Shown piece after piece: positions 30,807-43,860 of a stretch of 64,000 bases of DNA. Source of the DNA: Agapanthus africanus (lineage: Eukaryota > Streptophyta > Magnoliopsida > Asparagales > Amaryllidaceae); NCBI GenBank assembly GCA_030015575.1, contig JASDDO010000016.1, positions 456,954,141 through 457,018,140 on the forward strand, given 5' to 3'. Position 1 is the stretch's first letter; each line of letters begins with the position of its first letter. The position numbers and the translations under genes are program-made. The notes below the pieces were generated by a model. That model was not told the origin of the DNA, made no database searches, and was given only the letters and a program-made list of their open reading frames with translations.

Positions 30807-33101
30807 CACGCCATCACTTCTCACCACCTTGCTGCCGCCATAGCCGCGCCAGGCTCACTGTCGCTGTCGTGCTGTGCTCGCCGTGATGTGCCCGTGTCAT
30901 CGTCGCTATCGTAATCATCGATTCGTCGCAGGCAAGTGCACTCCACTTGCTTACATGCTATACGTATTAGATATATATGTCAGTTCGTTTGAATACGTTA
31001 AAACCACAAATTCATATCTTAAATTAACCATAAATTTTATCTACACCCAGTAATCTTTAGTGGTTCGGTTTGAGTATAATCGATCTATCACAACATGTTA
31101 GTATCAAGGGGAATTTGCTATAATGAATTATCTTTTGGATCGATCGAGTGAAAATAACATTGTGATCGGTACACGTGTATGCTTAATCTAGGTGTTCGAT
31201 GCAAACCTTATGCGAAAACAAAGTCTAAAATGGTGGAATTTATGATATTTAGACCATAATACTGTTAACAAACACGCTGTAGAAATTTGGTGGCAAATCG
31301 ATATCGTTTTAACCATAAAATGGCGCCCCGCAGATTGATACGAAATCTGAACTTTCCAGTATAAGTTGTCCCGTAAAATCTATATTTAATTCCACAAAAA
31401 TCAAATCATGGCATGCTTGGTCTAGTTACGAATAGGATTGCTTAATCTTTAAATCTGTGGAAATATTTACTGGTTAGAATGTCATTTTGATAGCGAAAAT
31501 AGAGGAGTAACTTGGCTCTGGACTGCAGTACGGAGCAGAATCCTCTACTTTTATCTGTTTCAAAACACCCGTGTCACCTTGTTTAAATGTCCAAGAGCAC
31601 GGAACCATACATAGAAGCGTAGATAATTGAATTATATTTCTAACGGTACTTGTCCCATTGCATTCCACTGTTGTTTAATATTTATAACACATTTTAAACT
31701 ATTGGTGGGTACGGCAGATTTCTGCAAATTCAGTTTACACCCTTCATCAGTAAACTGATCATAACTTCTAAACTAAGACGACTATTGTTGATCCGTCTTC
31801 TGCGTTGTAAATTCAACTCATATCCCTACAAATAGTTGAACTGTAGTATCACCTAATTATGATCTCAACGGGGAGTAAAACGTGTTACGAAACGGACCTT
31901 CAGTTCAGAAACTGGACTTCCAGCAGGGAACACTTAAAATGGAATGACCGTAACTCGAAAACCCGAAACCCGATTGAGATGAAACCAATTTTGTTGGGTT
32001 GCTGTACAAGTTTACTTTCTACCTCTATTGTATCATTTTGCCTAATTATGATTGTACGATTTAATATGATATTCTGAACTCATAAAGTACGTCGTGATTC
32101 ATTTTGTACATGACTTGACTCGCGGCATAATTCTCATATTTACCCGACCATGATACTTTTAGTAATAGCGAACGCTCTTATTGATTCTTGGAAATTATTA
32201 CATTCTTGAACGTGAGTGGTATTTGATTAGTTGTGTCAAGTACGCCGGTAAAAAGTGAATGATTCGTGAAAGTGAACAGTGCAGTGAAAAGCGAATAAAA
32301 CCAGGTTATTGGTGGGTACTTGTACACAACTAGCCACATACATATCGTTATTGAAATCTGGGGAAAAGGTGGAAATTGAAGTGGAATGAAACTTATATTT
32401 AGTGAGGTTTAGCGATTTAGAGGATGATCATTCGAACAACGACTCTTATATATATTTTAGGTTATGGATTTAGCGGTCCGGCTGACAGGGTTATGTTCCG
32501 GGCAACAGCGGGCCGTAGTTTCGGGTACGCACGAGACCCTTGTTAAATATGATCACTCTTTTCCATAATTCGATTTCAAATTGACCTAGCGACCAATAGG
32601 GACATGGATCATATATTGCATTGCGTGTTGATATACTGATTACCTGCATACACTGTTTCCACTGTTTTTACCTTTTCTTTCATACTTTATTATATTGATA
32701 TTATATTATTGCTATTGCGTCGTCCTGATGACCTGAGTATGCATGCTCAGAGTTGAGAGAAGACGCCACTCAGAAGTCAGATTTACCGTTCGAGTTTGCA
32801 GAGATCTAGATAGGTCTTACTTTCGGCATTTTACTGTTTTCCCTAAAAGTAACCTTATATTCACACTTGGTTAGTAGTTTTCTTTTTTTGTTGAACTATT
32901 GTAAATTGTGAACAATGAAAGTTGATGTAATAAACTAGTGATGTGTTTCCTTTATTTCTACGCTGTGTTTACTGATTATCATGTAATGCTAGAAGCCGAA
33001 ATGTGACTACAGCGGGATTATTCCTTGACTGTAGGAGAATTGCTGGCCTAGTCGCTTTCCGTATTCCGTATTTTGGGAAGTAGGGCGCGACATGGTTTTG
33101 T

Positions 33102-33112
33102 TGGTATCAGAG
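33102..33112 (+). other. Tekay-1 primer-binding site (tRNA-iMet)
   Basis: TGGTATCAGAG follows the LTR end by nine bases. This is the usual primer site of Tekay and many other plant LTR elements. Confidence 0.9.
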
Positions 33113-33230
33113 AGCCAGGTTTAGTATAAAGGAATAACGTGACTTATGCTTTATTACGTTATTTTCACTTCACTATCCTTTGCTTTCATTTTTGTATCTA
33201 ATCCTATCCTTTGATCTATCTTTCAGTGGT

Positions 33231-33469
33231 ATGACCTCCCCGAACGACCTCTCCTCGGACTTTAGTTCCCAGAATCGCACAGAGAGAATCCTGAACGCAC
33301 TAACGACTCTTGCGGAAGCTCAAGAGAGAAAGACTGGCCTATTTACCGAGGGTCTCAGGGCAATTACCGCATTGGGGAGACCCTCAGCTCTCGTTACCGC
33401 CCCCGAGAGCGTCGCTGCACCAGCTACGCCTGCCAGGGTTGGCACTGTATCGAATTTCCGGAGACTACA
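33231..33469 (+). pseudogene. gag: Tekay-1 gag, N-terminal part
   Basis: The ORF starts with ATG at 33,231 and runs through a polar N-terminus to VGTVSNFRRL, which matches VGTVADFRRL in Tekay-2. At CTACA (33,465-33,469) it is cut by a solo LTR. The frame resumes without a shift after the second CTACA at 39,478-39,482. Confidence 0.85.
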
Positions 33470-36400
33470 TGTAACATCTCTGTTTTCAGTGTACAGAAAA
33501 TTTGATTACAAATTAATGTACAAATAGGGTATTTGCAATCCTGTGTATGCTATAAGTATTTGAATTGGTTTTGAATAGTACGAAAGCACTTGTAGCTCAT
33601 TGGTAAAATTTTGAACTGCTGTGACATAGCCTCTGTGATCGAATCCTCCCAGCCACATATATTTTTTAATTGATTTTTGTTTAATCTTTTAGAAGCCCAA
33701 AAGTTTGCACGTGCACTACACGTAAAATGAAAAGTCACAGATTAAACAAACATTTGCAAATTGTTAAATACACAGAACATGACACGTGGCGAAGATTCCA
33801 AGCCCCACCATCGGTTTTTGGCCGGCGAGATTTGCTTGGAGACCGGCATTGTCGGGCCCCCCGTAAGGGATGGTCCCCAATTTTTTAACCCTGCACCTCT
33901 TTGCCTACCCTACTACCCCATGTTGTTTGTTTACTCTAAAAACATCCAGAGAGTGATAATTCCTCTCTTTATTTTATTTTTAATGTAAATTTTAATTCTA
34001 TTCTTCATTATCTTAAACCCTAATTTTCACTATAAATACTATACCACATTTCACCTCTCCTCACTCAGAATTTCATTACAAAAACTCTTTAAAATTTCCA
34101 AGTTCTAAGTTGTGTAAGTGGAGTTAGTAAAGGTCGAAGTTCCGGCGAAGTTTCAAGAAGATTCCGGCGACGAAACGACGCCCCGACGGTTCCAATAGCT
34201 TCCTCTCTATCTCTCCTCTTGTTTTCTAACCTGTAAGTTCACATTCTCCTCATCCATCTCTATTCTAAAACTTCTCTTTTTCAAAACTCGTCGGAAACAG
34301 AGTTATTCCGACTCCCGATTCGTTTTTCTTTAAAAACTCCATTTTTCTTAAATAATAAAATACCATATTCTCTCATAATGTTTAACAAATATAAATAAAC
34401 ACATTAGAACAAGTTTCATCTCAAAATAATTCATATTGCAATTTTTATTTCAGTTTTACAGTAAAATACCATCATATTACATACAACTTATAATTGTTCA
34501 ATTTAACCGTATTACCTTTAGATAACTCATGAGGTAATGATCTACCTCATCACAACACACATTCTTGACATAGTATGATGAATTTTGGGACTATAGTTTA
34601 TGTGAAAATACAAGATTATGAATAAATACCTTGAATATTCAAAACTGTTTCTTTAAAAAGTGTGTTATTTAAATTGCTTGCAATTACGCCTCTACAACCC
34701 ATTTTGGGGAACCCCGATCGGGATGGTGTGGGTTATCGCACGTCCTCGGGCCTAGTGGAGCGAGATGCAGACCTCCATAAGGAGCATTTGATCTCGATGG
34801 AATTTTGATGCAATTTTTAAGAAAATGAGATTTCTACAAAATAAATAAAATTTATTTTTATTAACTATATATATTTATAGCTATTATCAAAACATTTATT
34901 TTAAATATATTATATAAATATTCCATGTTTTCTAAAGCAAAAGAATCACAAGTTCATGAAACTACCATTACAATTCAATACAAATTCCAATATTTTATTA
35001 AAATACCATATACAATGAAAACTAGGTTCTACTGATTAGAAAATTCCACTTTTATAAAATATACATTTATGAAAACCCTAAAGACGATAATTAAATACTT
35101 TAGGCGTATTTTGAAATTATATCAAAACTATTTTACATAAAAACCCCTCAAGTTATATTAAATTACAATAAGGACCTTGGTAAATATAGGTTTAAGCGGG
35201 ACCAGTTCTCTTGAGCCTCAGGGAGCCGGAGAATATGGGTGCTTGCCTATCTAAGGTAGACAATCTAACAACGGTGTTATCAATACGGTAATTGTCTTGG
35301 AAAAAAACACAAATCCTGCCGTCCATGTGCAGCAGTTACCGATAACATCAAAACTTCAATCAGGACTTCAATTTCTTTTAAAAAGTCTGACTCAGTTCGA
35401 GTCATGGTCAAATATGCAAATCAATCTGACTTGAATATGATTTAAGTATGAACTGCAATCCAACATGAATCCGTCTATACCAGAACTCAATCTATATCAA
35501 TCTGTCAGGACTGAACCGAACCATGGATATACTCCGTTTACATGTCTATCCATTATATCCATTCCATTTACATGATATCATGGTTTCAGCAAGTCGAACA
35601 ATCTATTACACAAATAATACGAATCAATACAATAAGACATTACGGGGTTTTAAAGGGGTAGACTAGTACGGAATGTGTTAGAAGTGGAACGAGACGGTCA
35701 CTTTAATATACCTAACCTGAATATCCATTGTTGTTGTACCGTAGTTTAACCGTTCCTTATGCTCCGTATACCTTAGTCACCAGAATAGTAGGACTCTTCT
35801 CGTATACACTGGCATATTTTGTACCAAGCTACAAACACTTGCGTTAACATTATAATCAAACATTACTAGTCATACTCTCTTTCTGTCTATTCTATCTATA
35901 CCTATCCTTGGGACTTACCGAGCGATTGTTTGCTGACGACATTCATTTTCTTCTTTGTTTGGAATGTTGTCAGGTGGATCGGACTCACTAGAGATCGAGC
36001 CCAGTACTGAGGATTTGGAGCAGTTTGCTATCGACCCAGAGCTGTAGGCACCTGTATATACTTTTCATTTTAGTTATGCCATTATTTAGGCATTGCTTTC
36101 CATTCATGTATTTACATTTCCAGTTGTACTTGTAAAGAATTGTTATATAAATAAAAGTTGTTGTTCATTTATGTTCATGTCCCTTGTGTACATTTTACTT
36201 TATATTGCTTAGATAATGTAATGACCCCAAAATCTTTATACATTTGTATTATCCCTCTTCAAAAATATACCGTATTTATTTGTACTTGGTATTTTCCTCT
36301 TTCTATTAAATTTATTATTATTTTATTCCTCAATCTATTATGTATTTTTTTCTAGGTACAATTTCTTTTTCTTATATATAAGTTTTTAACTTCTCATTCT

Positions 36401-39400
36401 TATTTTTTCCTTTCATAAATATTTAACCAAAATCCATTATTCTTATTCTCTACGGCTCATCTAAAAAGCCCATTTTCTTTTTAAGCAACATCATATATTT
36501 AATTCTAATTAAATATGTGCATGAACAACCTTATAGCTCATTGGATAAGTCCTTGCATTGTTATTCCATAAGTCACATGTTCAAATCCCCATTCTTGCAA
36601 TTATTTTTTATCATTTTTTTTATTCTTCTCATAACCTACAAATGAGACCTTTCATTTCCAAAATGAATGGTGACCTTTCATTTCTCTTTTAATTCTTATG
36701 TTAAATGCATATATTATTATACATAATTCACCATTACACCATCTTAATTGTCCTCCTCCATCTTTTCCTTCCTTATATTTTTCTATCTCTCATTTCTCCC
36801 TCTTCACCTAAAGTCCAAGAAGAAGAACATAAAGAACTCTTCAAGAAGGTCTCGCTAGTAACGCGAGGCTGTCGGCGGATAGACAAGCCCGGTGACAATA
36901 CCGGCTTGTGTATGTAAGTCCCTTCTCTCTCCTTTCCCCCCACCTCTTATTTTCCTCTTGTCATGCATCGTGAATCCCCTATTCTTTTCATATCATGATC
37001 CATAAGAGAAGATACACATAAACATATACATATACATATACATAAGTTTAGATATATATGATTCTATATGGTTTAATAATATCTTATTATCTCTTGTTCA
37101 AATTAAAGTATTTTTAATTCTTTCTTCATGATTATGAATGTTTATTACAAGTTGTGAGAACATAGATTTCAATCCATAATATATCTACGATATCTCATGG
37201 AATCGGTTTGGTTATTAAAAGAAAGGATGAAGCCTGCATAAAATACGAGTTAATCTTTCTGCCGATTTTAGTATACACATCAATACCTTTAGTTTTAAAA
37301 TAATTTTTATAAATTAATTTTTAACTCTGAAAATTTCAGGAAATTTACATATGATAGAATATATTATTTTGTACACGCTGTAAAAATTTTAGATCGATCC
37401 GCATAACGGTTTAGGAATTACATCGTATTTATTCACTGATCGTAAAACAGAAAACTGCAGCTATCGGTCAATTTCTAGGACACATAACTTGGTATACCGG
37501 TATCTAAATTGAGCAAACTCAGATGTTTTTGATATCTACATCGAATGATATAGATTTTATTAGTTTTATAGTTTTACCGAAAACCTATCTAAGATAAAGA
37601 AAACTGCATTACAATATTAAGTGACGGATCTGGACAGAATCTGTTCCGATTCGCACACTGTTTTTAAATTGGACATAACTCGAACACCCGATGTCCGTTT
37701 GTGACAAAATTTAGATGTGTAGATGCACCATTGATAGAACTATAATTTTATATATATTATATTACTTAGGAATGCATGAAACAACCTGATATAGGCTTTG
37801 CAATAGAATATATAGTTGCTGTCCAGAAATCTGAATTTCTGTTTTAAATGCTGATATTAAAATGATCATAACTAGAGCTTCAGAAATCCAAATCTTATGA
37901 ATCTTGGTGTTTTGGATAAGTACATCGAAATACCTACAATTTTATAATAAGATTCGTAACCTTAAACCCGATAGAAATTAACTCAAACTGCGTTTTAAAA
38001 ATATGTGACGGTGCCGAATAGATTCTGATCCGTTTTGCGCGACGATACGAAAACATATATATCTCTCAAACCGGTAGTCGTATTTAGGTAAAACTGGAAC
38101 TCACGCATGCAAAACATTTAGAGCCATATTTCTGTTTATATTTCGCATTCGTTCAACTTGATTAATTAGTCGTACATAATATTTCTTTACAGCATTGTTT
38201 ATGGTAGTTACTCGAATAATATACTTGACTCATTTCATGTTATTCGAACATGTATACATATTTATCTTGATCATTAAATTATTGTATGTACATAAAGACG
38301 ATAATTAAATACTTAAGTGTATTTTGAAAAATATACAATAGTATTTTTACAATAAACCCCCTCAAGTTTTATAAATTACAATAAGGCCCTTAACAATTAT
38401 TGAACTTCAACTCACTTTCTTTTAGTCTGACTCGGGTTAGAGTCTGACTATTTCTAACTTGAAAATGATTCAAGTCAATCTATATTCTTTATATTTCAAC
38501 TCAAGATGAATACATGAATCCCAGAATCCAGTTAACAATCTGTTTGAATGAACCGAACCATGGATATTCCTTTTACATGATTTCCAGTATTCCATTTACA
38601 TGACTCTACGGTTATAACCGTTTCCTGATATCATGGTTTCGGTCAATCAATCAAGTCAATCAAACAATCATTACAAGTTTACAAGATAACAATACAAATA
38701 TGACATCGCGGGGTTTAAAGGGGTAGATTGGTACGGAAGATGTTAAAAGTGGAATGAGGTGGTCAGATTAAGACACCTAACCTATATTCCGTTGCTGTTG
38801 TACCGTGGCATAAACGGTTCCTTGTACTATACGTGCCCTTAGTCTCTGGCATATAGAGACTCCCCTCGTATACACTGGCATCCTCCTGTACCAAGCTACA
38901 AACAATTACGTTAAACAATATTTCATAATATTCTACAATACAATACTTTAGAAAATACTATACTCTGTCACTCTCATTCTTCATTCTTCTTTGGGACTTA
39001 CCGAGCGACCTGTTCGCTGACGACATTCTATTTCTCTCTTCTTTGAATGTCGTCAGGTGCGTTGGACCAAGTTGAGACCGAGCCCACAAGTGAAGATTTG
39101 GAGCAGTTCCAGGAAGACCCAGAGCTCTAGACATTGTATCTTGTTCTTTCCAGTATTTCCTTTTATTGTTATGCCACTGTTTAGGCATTGCTTTTTCATT
39201 TCAGATGTATTTTCATTTCATGCATTGTATAAAGAATGTTATTAATAAAAGTTGCTGTTATTTCTATTATTCGTCTCTTGTGATTCATTTTATATTGCTT
39301 AGTTACGCTTAGCGTATGTACTTCTGAGTAGATACGTAGCGGGCCTTGTCACGTCCACTTCGCTGTACACTGGGAAGCGGGGCGTGACAGATACGCTTAG

Positions 39401-39477
39401 TGTGTTTACTTCTGAGTAAATACATAGCGGACCCAGTTGCGTCCTCTTGCCCGTACACCGGGAAGCGGGGCGTGACA
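33470..39477 (+). mobile_element. Solo LTR, Tekay-type, in Tekay-1 gag (contains a second solo LTR)
   Basis: It starts TGTAACATCTC and ends GGGGCGTGACA, with CTACA on both sides. Net of the inner insertion it is about 2.83 kb. It has a TATA box (CTATAAAT at about 34,030) and AATAAAAGTTG near its 3' end. There is no primer site, gag or pol, so it is a solo LTR left by recombination. AT-rich ORFs in it are not genes. Confidence 0.88.
36217..39389 (+). mobile_element. Inner solo LTR, Tekay-type, nested in the previous one
   Basis: It starts TGTAATGACC and ends GGGGCGTGACA (3,173 bp). The target copies are GATAA (36,212-36,216) and GATAC (39,390-39,394), one mismatch. Its 3' end resembles the host LTR it landed in (TTTAGGCATTGCTTT, then AATAAAAGTTGCTGTT), so both belong to the same family. 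Confidence 0.85.
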
Positions 39478-39482
39478 CTACA

Positions 39483-40330
39483 CCCAACTGTATTTACAGG
39501 GTTAGCTGAACCACTTGAGGCCGAGCAATGGTTAGTCAATGTAGAGAACTTACTGACGGCCGCACGGGTCCCCGATGAGGAGAAAGTAAACGTGATAAAG
39601 ATTCAACTAGAAGACGAGGTCCGTATTTGGTGGTCCGTCGAAGAGAGCAGGCTAGATGAGCCGATTGAATGGAGCAAGTTCAAAGAGTGTTTCTTGGACC
39701 ACTACTTCCCCTCCATAGCCAAAGCAAAAATGGAAGAAAGATTTATCTTGTTAAAACAGAACGGCCGTCCCGTTGATATTTTTGCGGCAGAATTCAACTG
39801 TCTGAGCCAATTTGCTCCCTATATGGTCGCTTCAGAGGCCACTAGGGCCAGACGTTTCTTATAGGGACTGGACTTTGAGATGCAGCTGTTGATTATGTCT
39901 CTCGAGTTGCAGACTTCCGCGCAAGTACTCAACGCTGCATGAATTCAGGAGAAACTGATTAATAAATTCAAAGGCTCCGGCTCAACTGACAGGAGGCCCC
40001 CAGTAATCCCGGCACGTACTCATACATCGGGTCATACCAGTTCACAGGCCAGGAATGGCACAGATGAAGTGTACCTTCATGCCCCAGCAGCAGCAACAGA
40101 GGAAGGATTTGGTCTGCGGTTACTGCCACAGGACCTTCATACTCAGAAGGATGGTTGCCGTGCTAAGGGAAAACGTTTGCTTTGCGGGTCCAGTCAGCAC
40201 AGGGTTAGTGGTTGCTCTCAGCGGATAGAGTTACAGCGAAGATCTGGATCACAGCAACAGAGATCGTTGGAGCAGTGGCAGACCAACATAGGTCGCGGTC
40301 AGGGAGCATCACATTCTACGCCAGCTAGAG
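39483..40330 (+). pseudogene. gag: Tekay-1 gag, rest
   Basis: This continues the Gag domain: EAEQWLVNVENLL, VNVIKIQLEDEVRIWW and FLDHYFPSIAKAKMEERF, closely like Tekay-2. Stops appear at 39,862 (TAG) and about 39,940 (TGA). The zinc-knuckle region near 40,115-40,210 is split between frames: CGYCH in one, and the His and Cys of the second half in another. Confidence 0.82.
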
Positions 40331-40626
40331 TACTATTTGATTCAAGAGCATCACATTATCTCATATCTGTACATTTCGACGACACTCACTCCATACCACA
40401 TGAACCATTAACCAAGGGATGAGAAATACATACGGGTAATGGTATCATAATGTCTAGTCGAGAATGTAGATCTTGTCCAGTTGTAGTTTGTGGAAGGGAA
40501 TTCTATGCGAAATTCCTTTTAATCGGGACAGCCAGTTATGATGCAATTCTTGGGATGGATTGGATGAGTACATTCCATGCGACCATCGATTGCCGTCCTA
40601 GAAATGTGACTTTCCGCATCCCCAAT
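40331..40626 (+). pseudogene. pol: Tekay-1 aspartic protease, inactive
   Basis: LFDSRASHYL at about 40,333 corresponds to LFDSGASHCF in Tekay-2. The catalytic-loop Gly codon is AGA (40,345-40,347), so the D-S-G triad is lost. A stop follows at 40,420. Downstream, VVCGREFYAKFLL and YDAILGMDWMSTFHATIDC are well conserved. At CCAAT (40,622-40,626) the frame is cut by the Tat-type solo LTR and resumes in frame at 44,445. Confidence 0.85.
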
Positions 40627-41239
40627 TGTTCCCTCATGGGAACTGAATAAAATACGAATAAAGCAGCAAGGAAAACCCTCAAAATGGAGCATCACGTGTC
40701 TACACGTGACCGGGCCTCACGTGCAGACACGTGACCTTTTATGAGCAAAGTCTATCCGCGCCTGAATGCCTAATTGATGGGATCACGTGCCAACACGTGA
40801 TGGGTTCCTGAGCCCTCTGAACTAATAGAATTAAACTCTAATTAGATACTTAATCAGTGGGATCACGTGCCAACACGTGATGGATTCCTAAACCCGCTGA
40901 ACCAATAGAATTAAATTCTAATTAAAAGGAATCAAAAGCCCTATTTGGAAAAATATTTCCCTAGATCTTTCCAAACAGAAAAGATTGCACTTTGTAAAGT
41001 GGAGCACCGTTGGATTAAAAATTTAATGGTGATTAAAAAATCACCAATTTATAGAAAGATTCTGTACAAGAAAATATTTTCCTAAACTTTGCCAGGAACA
41101 ACAAATAAAATATCTTATGGATTAAAAATCCAATGGTGAATAAAATTCACCGAATGATCTAAAGGATCATGTTGGTTATAAAATCAATCAAAATCTCTCA
41201 ATGAGAGATTGACTGAACAAACTGATTCTTTTCTTTCTC

Positions 41240-41248
41240 TTATAAATA
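41240..41248 (+). promoter_or_regulatory. TATA box of the Tat-type solo LTR
   Basis: CTTATAAATAGGAGCC is a strong TATA box, about 610 bp into the LTR. It is followed by a purine-rich leader. Confidence 0.7.
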
Positions 41249-41404
41249 GGAGCCAAGAAGAGAAGAGAAAGGAGGGATACAACAACAGAGAGAGAAGACA
41301 GAAGAGAAAAAAGAGAAGAGAATTTAATTCTCTAGAGAGAGAAAAAGATCTCTTCAGAGAAAAAACTCTGGGTAAGAGAAGGAAGGAGTTCATTCTATAA
41401 GCTC

Positions 41405-41690
41405 CCACAAAACAAAAGAGAATTTAATTCTCAGACTAAGAGTTTAACTCTTCTAAAAAGAACTTAGTTGTTCCTCTGGTTGAAGATCTGCCGAAGCAAA
41501 TCTCTCCACAGGTTGAGAATTTAATTCTCATCGGGGAGATATGTCATGCAGATTCAAAACTTAGGGGGAGAACCGGGTTTAAAGAATTTAATTCTTTCAA
41601 ACAAAGAGGAATTTAATTCCTCTAAATAAAATTAGGGTTTAACCCTATAAAAGAATTTAATTTTTAAACAAGGGATTTAATTCTCCATGC
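41405..41690. repeat. Leader mini-hairpin chain
   Basis: There is a run of separate short inverted repeats, each with a different stem around TTTAA or AATTTAATT: GAGAATTTAATTCTC, GAGTTTAACTC, AAAGAATTTAATTCTTT, GAGGAATTTAATTCCTC and AGGGTTTAACCCT. Similar chains occupy the same place, just downstream of the TATA box, in the Tat-1 and Tat-2 LTRs. Confidence 0.75.
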
Positions 41691-43509
41691 ACGTAAAAGA
41701 GATCAGTACCCAATATGATCACGCGTGTCCACGTGAGCCCTCCTCAATGATCAAAAGAGAACGAATAAGTTTAGGTCACATGCTCCCACGTGACCCTTGA
41801 ATAAGCTTCCCAAAATAAAAAGGGAGTAGAGCCAAGGCATTTCACTTTCTGGCGTCTCATGTGACCCCACGTGACCCCCAAGCAGTGCTTAACTTTTATA
41901 AAGCAGAAAAGGAATAAACCCTATTTTTTGGGGTGCCTTACGTGGCCCCACGTGACCCTCAAGCAGCGCTTAACTTTTATAAAGCAAAAAGGGAATAAAT
42001 CAAAGGCAGTTTCCATTTTTGGGCGCCTCACGTGATCTCACGTGACCCAATAGCGCTCAGCGCTCAGAAAAGAACAATGGAATAAATCCAAAGAAAGTGC
42101 GCCTCCAATTCTTGAAGTATTAATACTACTTCAAGCGCCTCACGTGACCCCACGTGAGCGCCTCTGAATTTTAGTGTTTAACACTATTTTGAACACTTCA
42201 CGTGGGACCACGTGAACGCTGAATATATATATTAATGTTGAACACTATGAGAGGCCAATATTAGCCAAACTTAGATCAAATCTCCCGAGGGCAATCAATC
42301 GAGCCCCTCTTGCTCAGGGTCCCCAAACCGATCTCAGTCCCAGAGATAGCTAATGAACTCCTGGCATCTAAGATAATGTTCATCCCACCATGATCTCTCC
42401 CCTTGATCTGGAATTTGGTTCAAGGGTACATCTCTCCATACCTCCGATACATGTCGTTATAATTCTTCAACGTCTTTAGAGAGGTGGAGGGTCCCAATAA
42501 CCAATAACTCTTGGCGCACCACCGAACAAGCTTTTCAAAAAGAGGAGTAAATCTAAAACACATCTCAATTTGGGGGCGCCTCACGTGATCCCTTGATAGT
42601 GCTCAGCACTCAGAAAAAGAAAAGGAGAATAAAACAAAGGCAATCTTTATTCTTCAGAGTGCCTTACGTGACCTCACGTGATCCCTTAATAGTGCTTAGC
42701 TCTCAGAAAAAGAAAAGGAGAATAAAACAAAGGCAATTTTCATTCTTCAGAGCGTCTCACGTGATCTCACGTGACCCAATAGTGCTTAGCACTCAGAAAA
42801 GGAAAAAGGGGAATAAACCCAAGATAGCTCCCATTTTGGGGGCACCTCATGTGTTCCCACGTGACCCCCAAACAATGGTGTATAAAAGAGGGAGAAATTC
42901 AAAAGACAGCGCTCACATTTTGAAGGCACCTCACGTGTCTGCACGTGGTTGTTTAATGAACCAAGAGCTTAGCACTTATAAATGAAAGAGGAATAAAATC
43001 CAGAGAACAGTTCTCACCTCGAGCGCCTCACGTGCTCACACGTGAGCCAAGTGCTCAGCACTTATATATATATATATATAAAGGAATAAACTCAAGGAAC
43101 AATGCCCACTTCGCGGCCCTCACGTGATCACACGTGAGCTCCTCCAAAGTCCAGTGTTTAACACTGATTGTGCTTAGCACAATGGGATGATTAAGGGAAA
43201 TCAATTTTAGCTCAAATTAGCTAAGTCTTCCAAAACCAAGACCCTTTTTGTCACCAATCAACCGAGCCCCCATGTTTAGGTCTCCCCAAACTAATCATAG
43301 TCCCAAAGATGACTAGCGTTCTCTTAACAGATGGCATCTAAACTGATATTCATCCCATTCCCCAAATCGGGATATTGGTTCAAGGGTACATCTCTTCATA
43401 CCTCTGATACATGTCGTTGTAATCCTTCAACGTCTTCAGAGAGATGAAGGGTCCCAATAACCAATAACTTTTAGTGCATCCCCAAACAGTTGAACCAAAA
43501 CCACACAGA

Positions 43510-43860
43510 CCATGACGTCTTTAAACTGGACTATGATATCCTTAAACTTTACGAACTGTGGGGTCCTTAAACTCATGGACTATGATGTCCTTAAACTTTA
43601 TGGACTGTGAGGTCCTTAAACTCATAGACTATGATGTCTCTAAACTAGACTATGATGTCTTTAAACTCCATGGACTATGATGTCCTTAAACTTATGGACC
43701 GCAACGTTCCTAAACTAAACCCTACAGACTATGATGTCTCTAAACTAGACTATGACGTCTCTAAACTATGGACTATGATGTCCTTAAACTCCATGGACTA
43801 TGATGTCCTTAAATTTATGGACCGCAATGTCTTTAAATTAAAACAATAGAGCCCAAATGC
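43510..43860. repeat. GGAC-N6-GTCC hairpin repeat in solo LTR
   Basis: Roughly a dozen units of the form GGACTATGATGTCCTTAAAC lie in the inverse orientation of those in Tat-1. Some have AGAC or GGAA-type arms, with the partner sometimes changed to match. Confidence 0.75.

Larger units (their letters stand above)
28293..33092 (+). repeat. Tekay-1 5' LTR, interrupted by Cassandra
   Basis: The LTR starts TGTAATACCC and ends GGGCGCGACA, followed eight bases later by the primer site. Without the Cassandra cluster it is about 2.9 kb, like the other Tekay LTRs here. It holds a 56-bp tandem duplication (about 28,717-28,832) and a CT-rich tract. The part from 30,812 to 33,092 is AT-rich LTR with no gene. 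Confidence 0.85.
40692..43136. promoter_or_regulatory. Array of paired G-boxes CACGTG-N4-CACGTG
   Basis: I count 29 CACGTG sites. Eleven pairs are perfect with exactly four bases between them. Six further sites have a partner with one mismatch at the same spacing. From about 42,666 to 43,121 the pairs recur every 89-92 bp in a tandem unit with AGTGCTTAGCACT and AATAAA motifs. Eight sites lie upstream of the TATA box at 41,240 and the rest are downstream. Confidence 0.85.

Noticed and set aside
33470..39477. A complete but divergent retrotransposon
   Set aside because: No primer site, gag or pol motifs are present between the ends, and a second solo LTR explains the length.
42593..42985. Lys/Arg-rich ORF with repeated KKKRRIKQRQ
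   Set aside because: It reflects the 91-bp tandem unit of the solo LTR.
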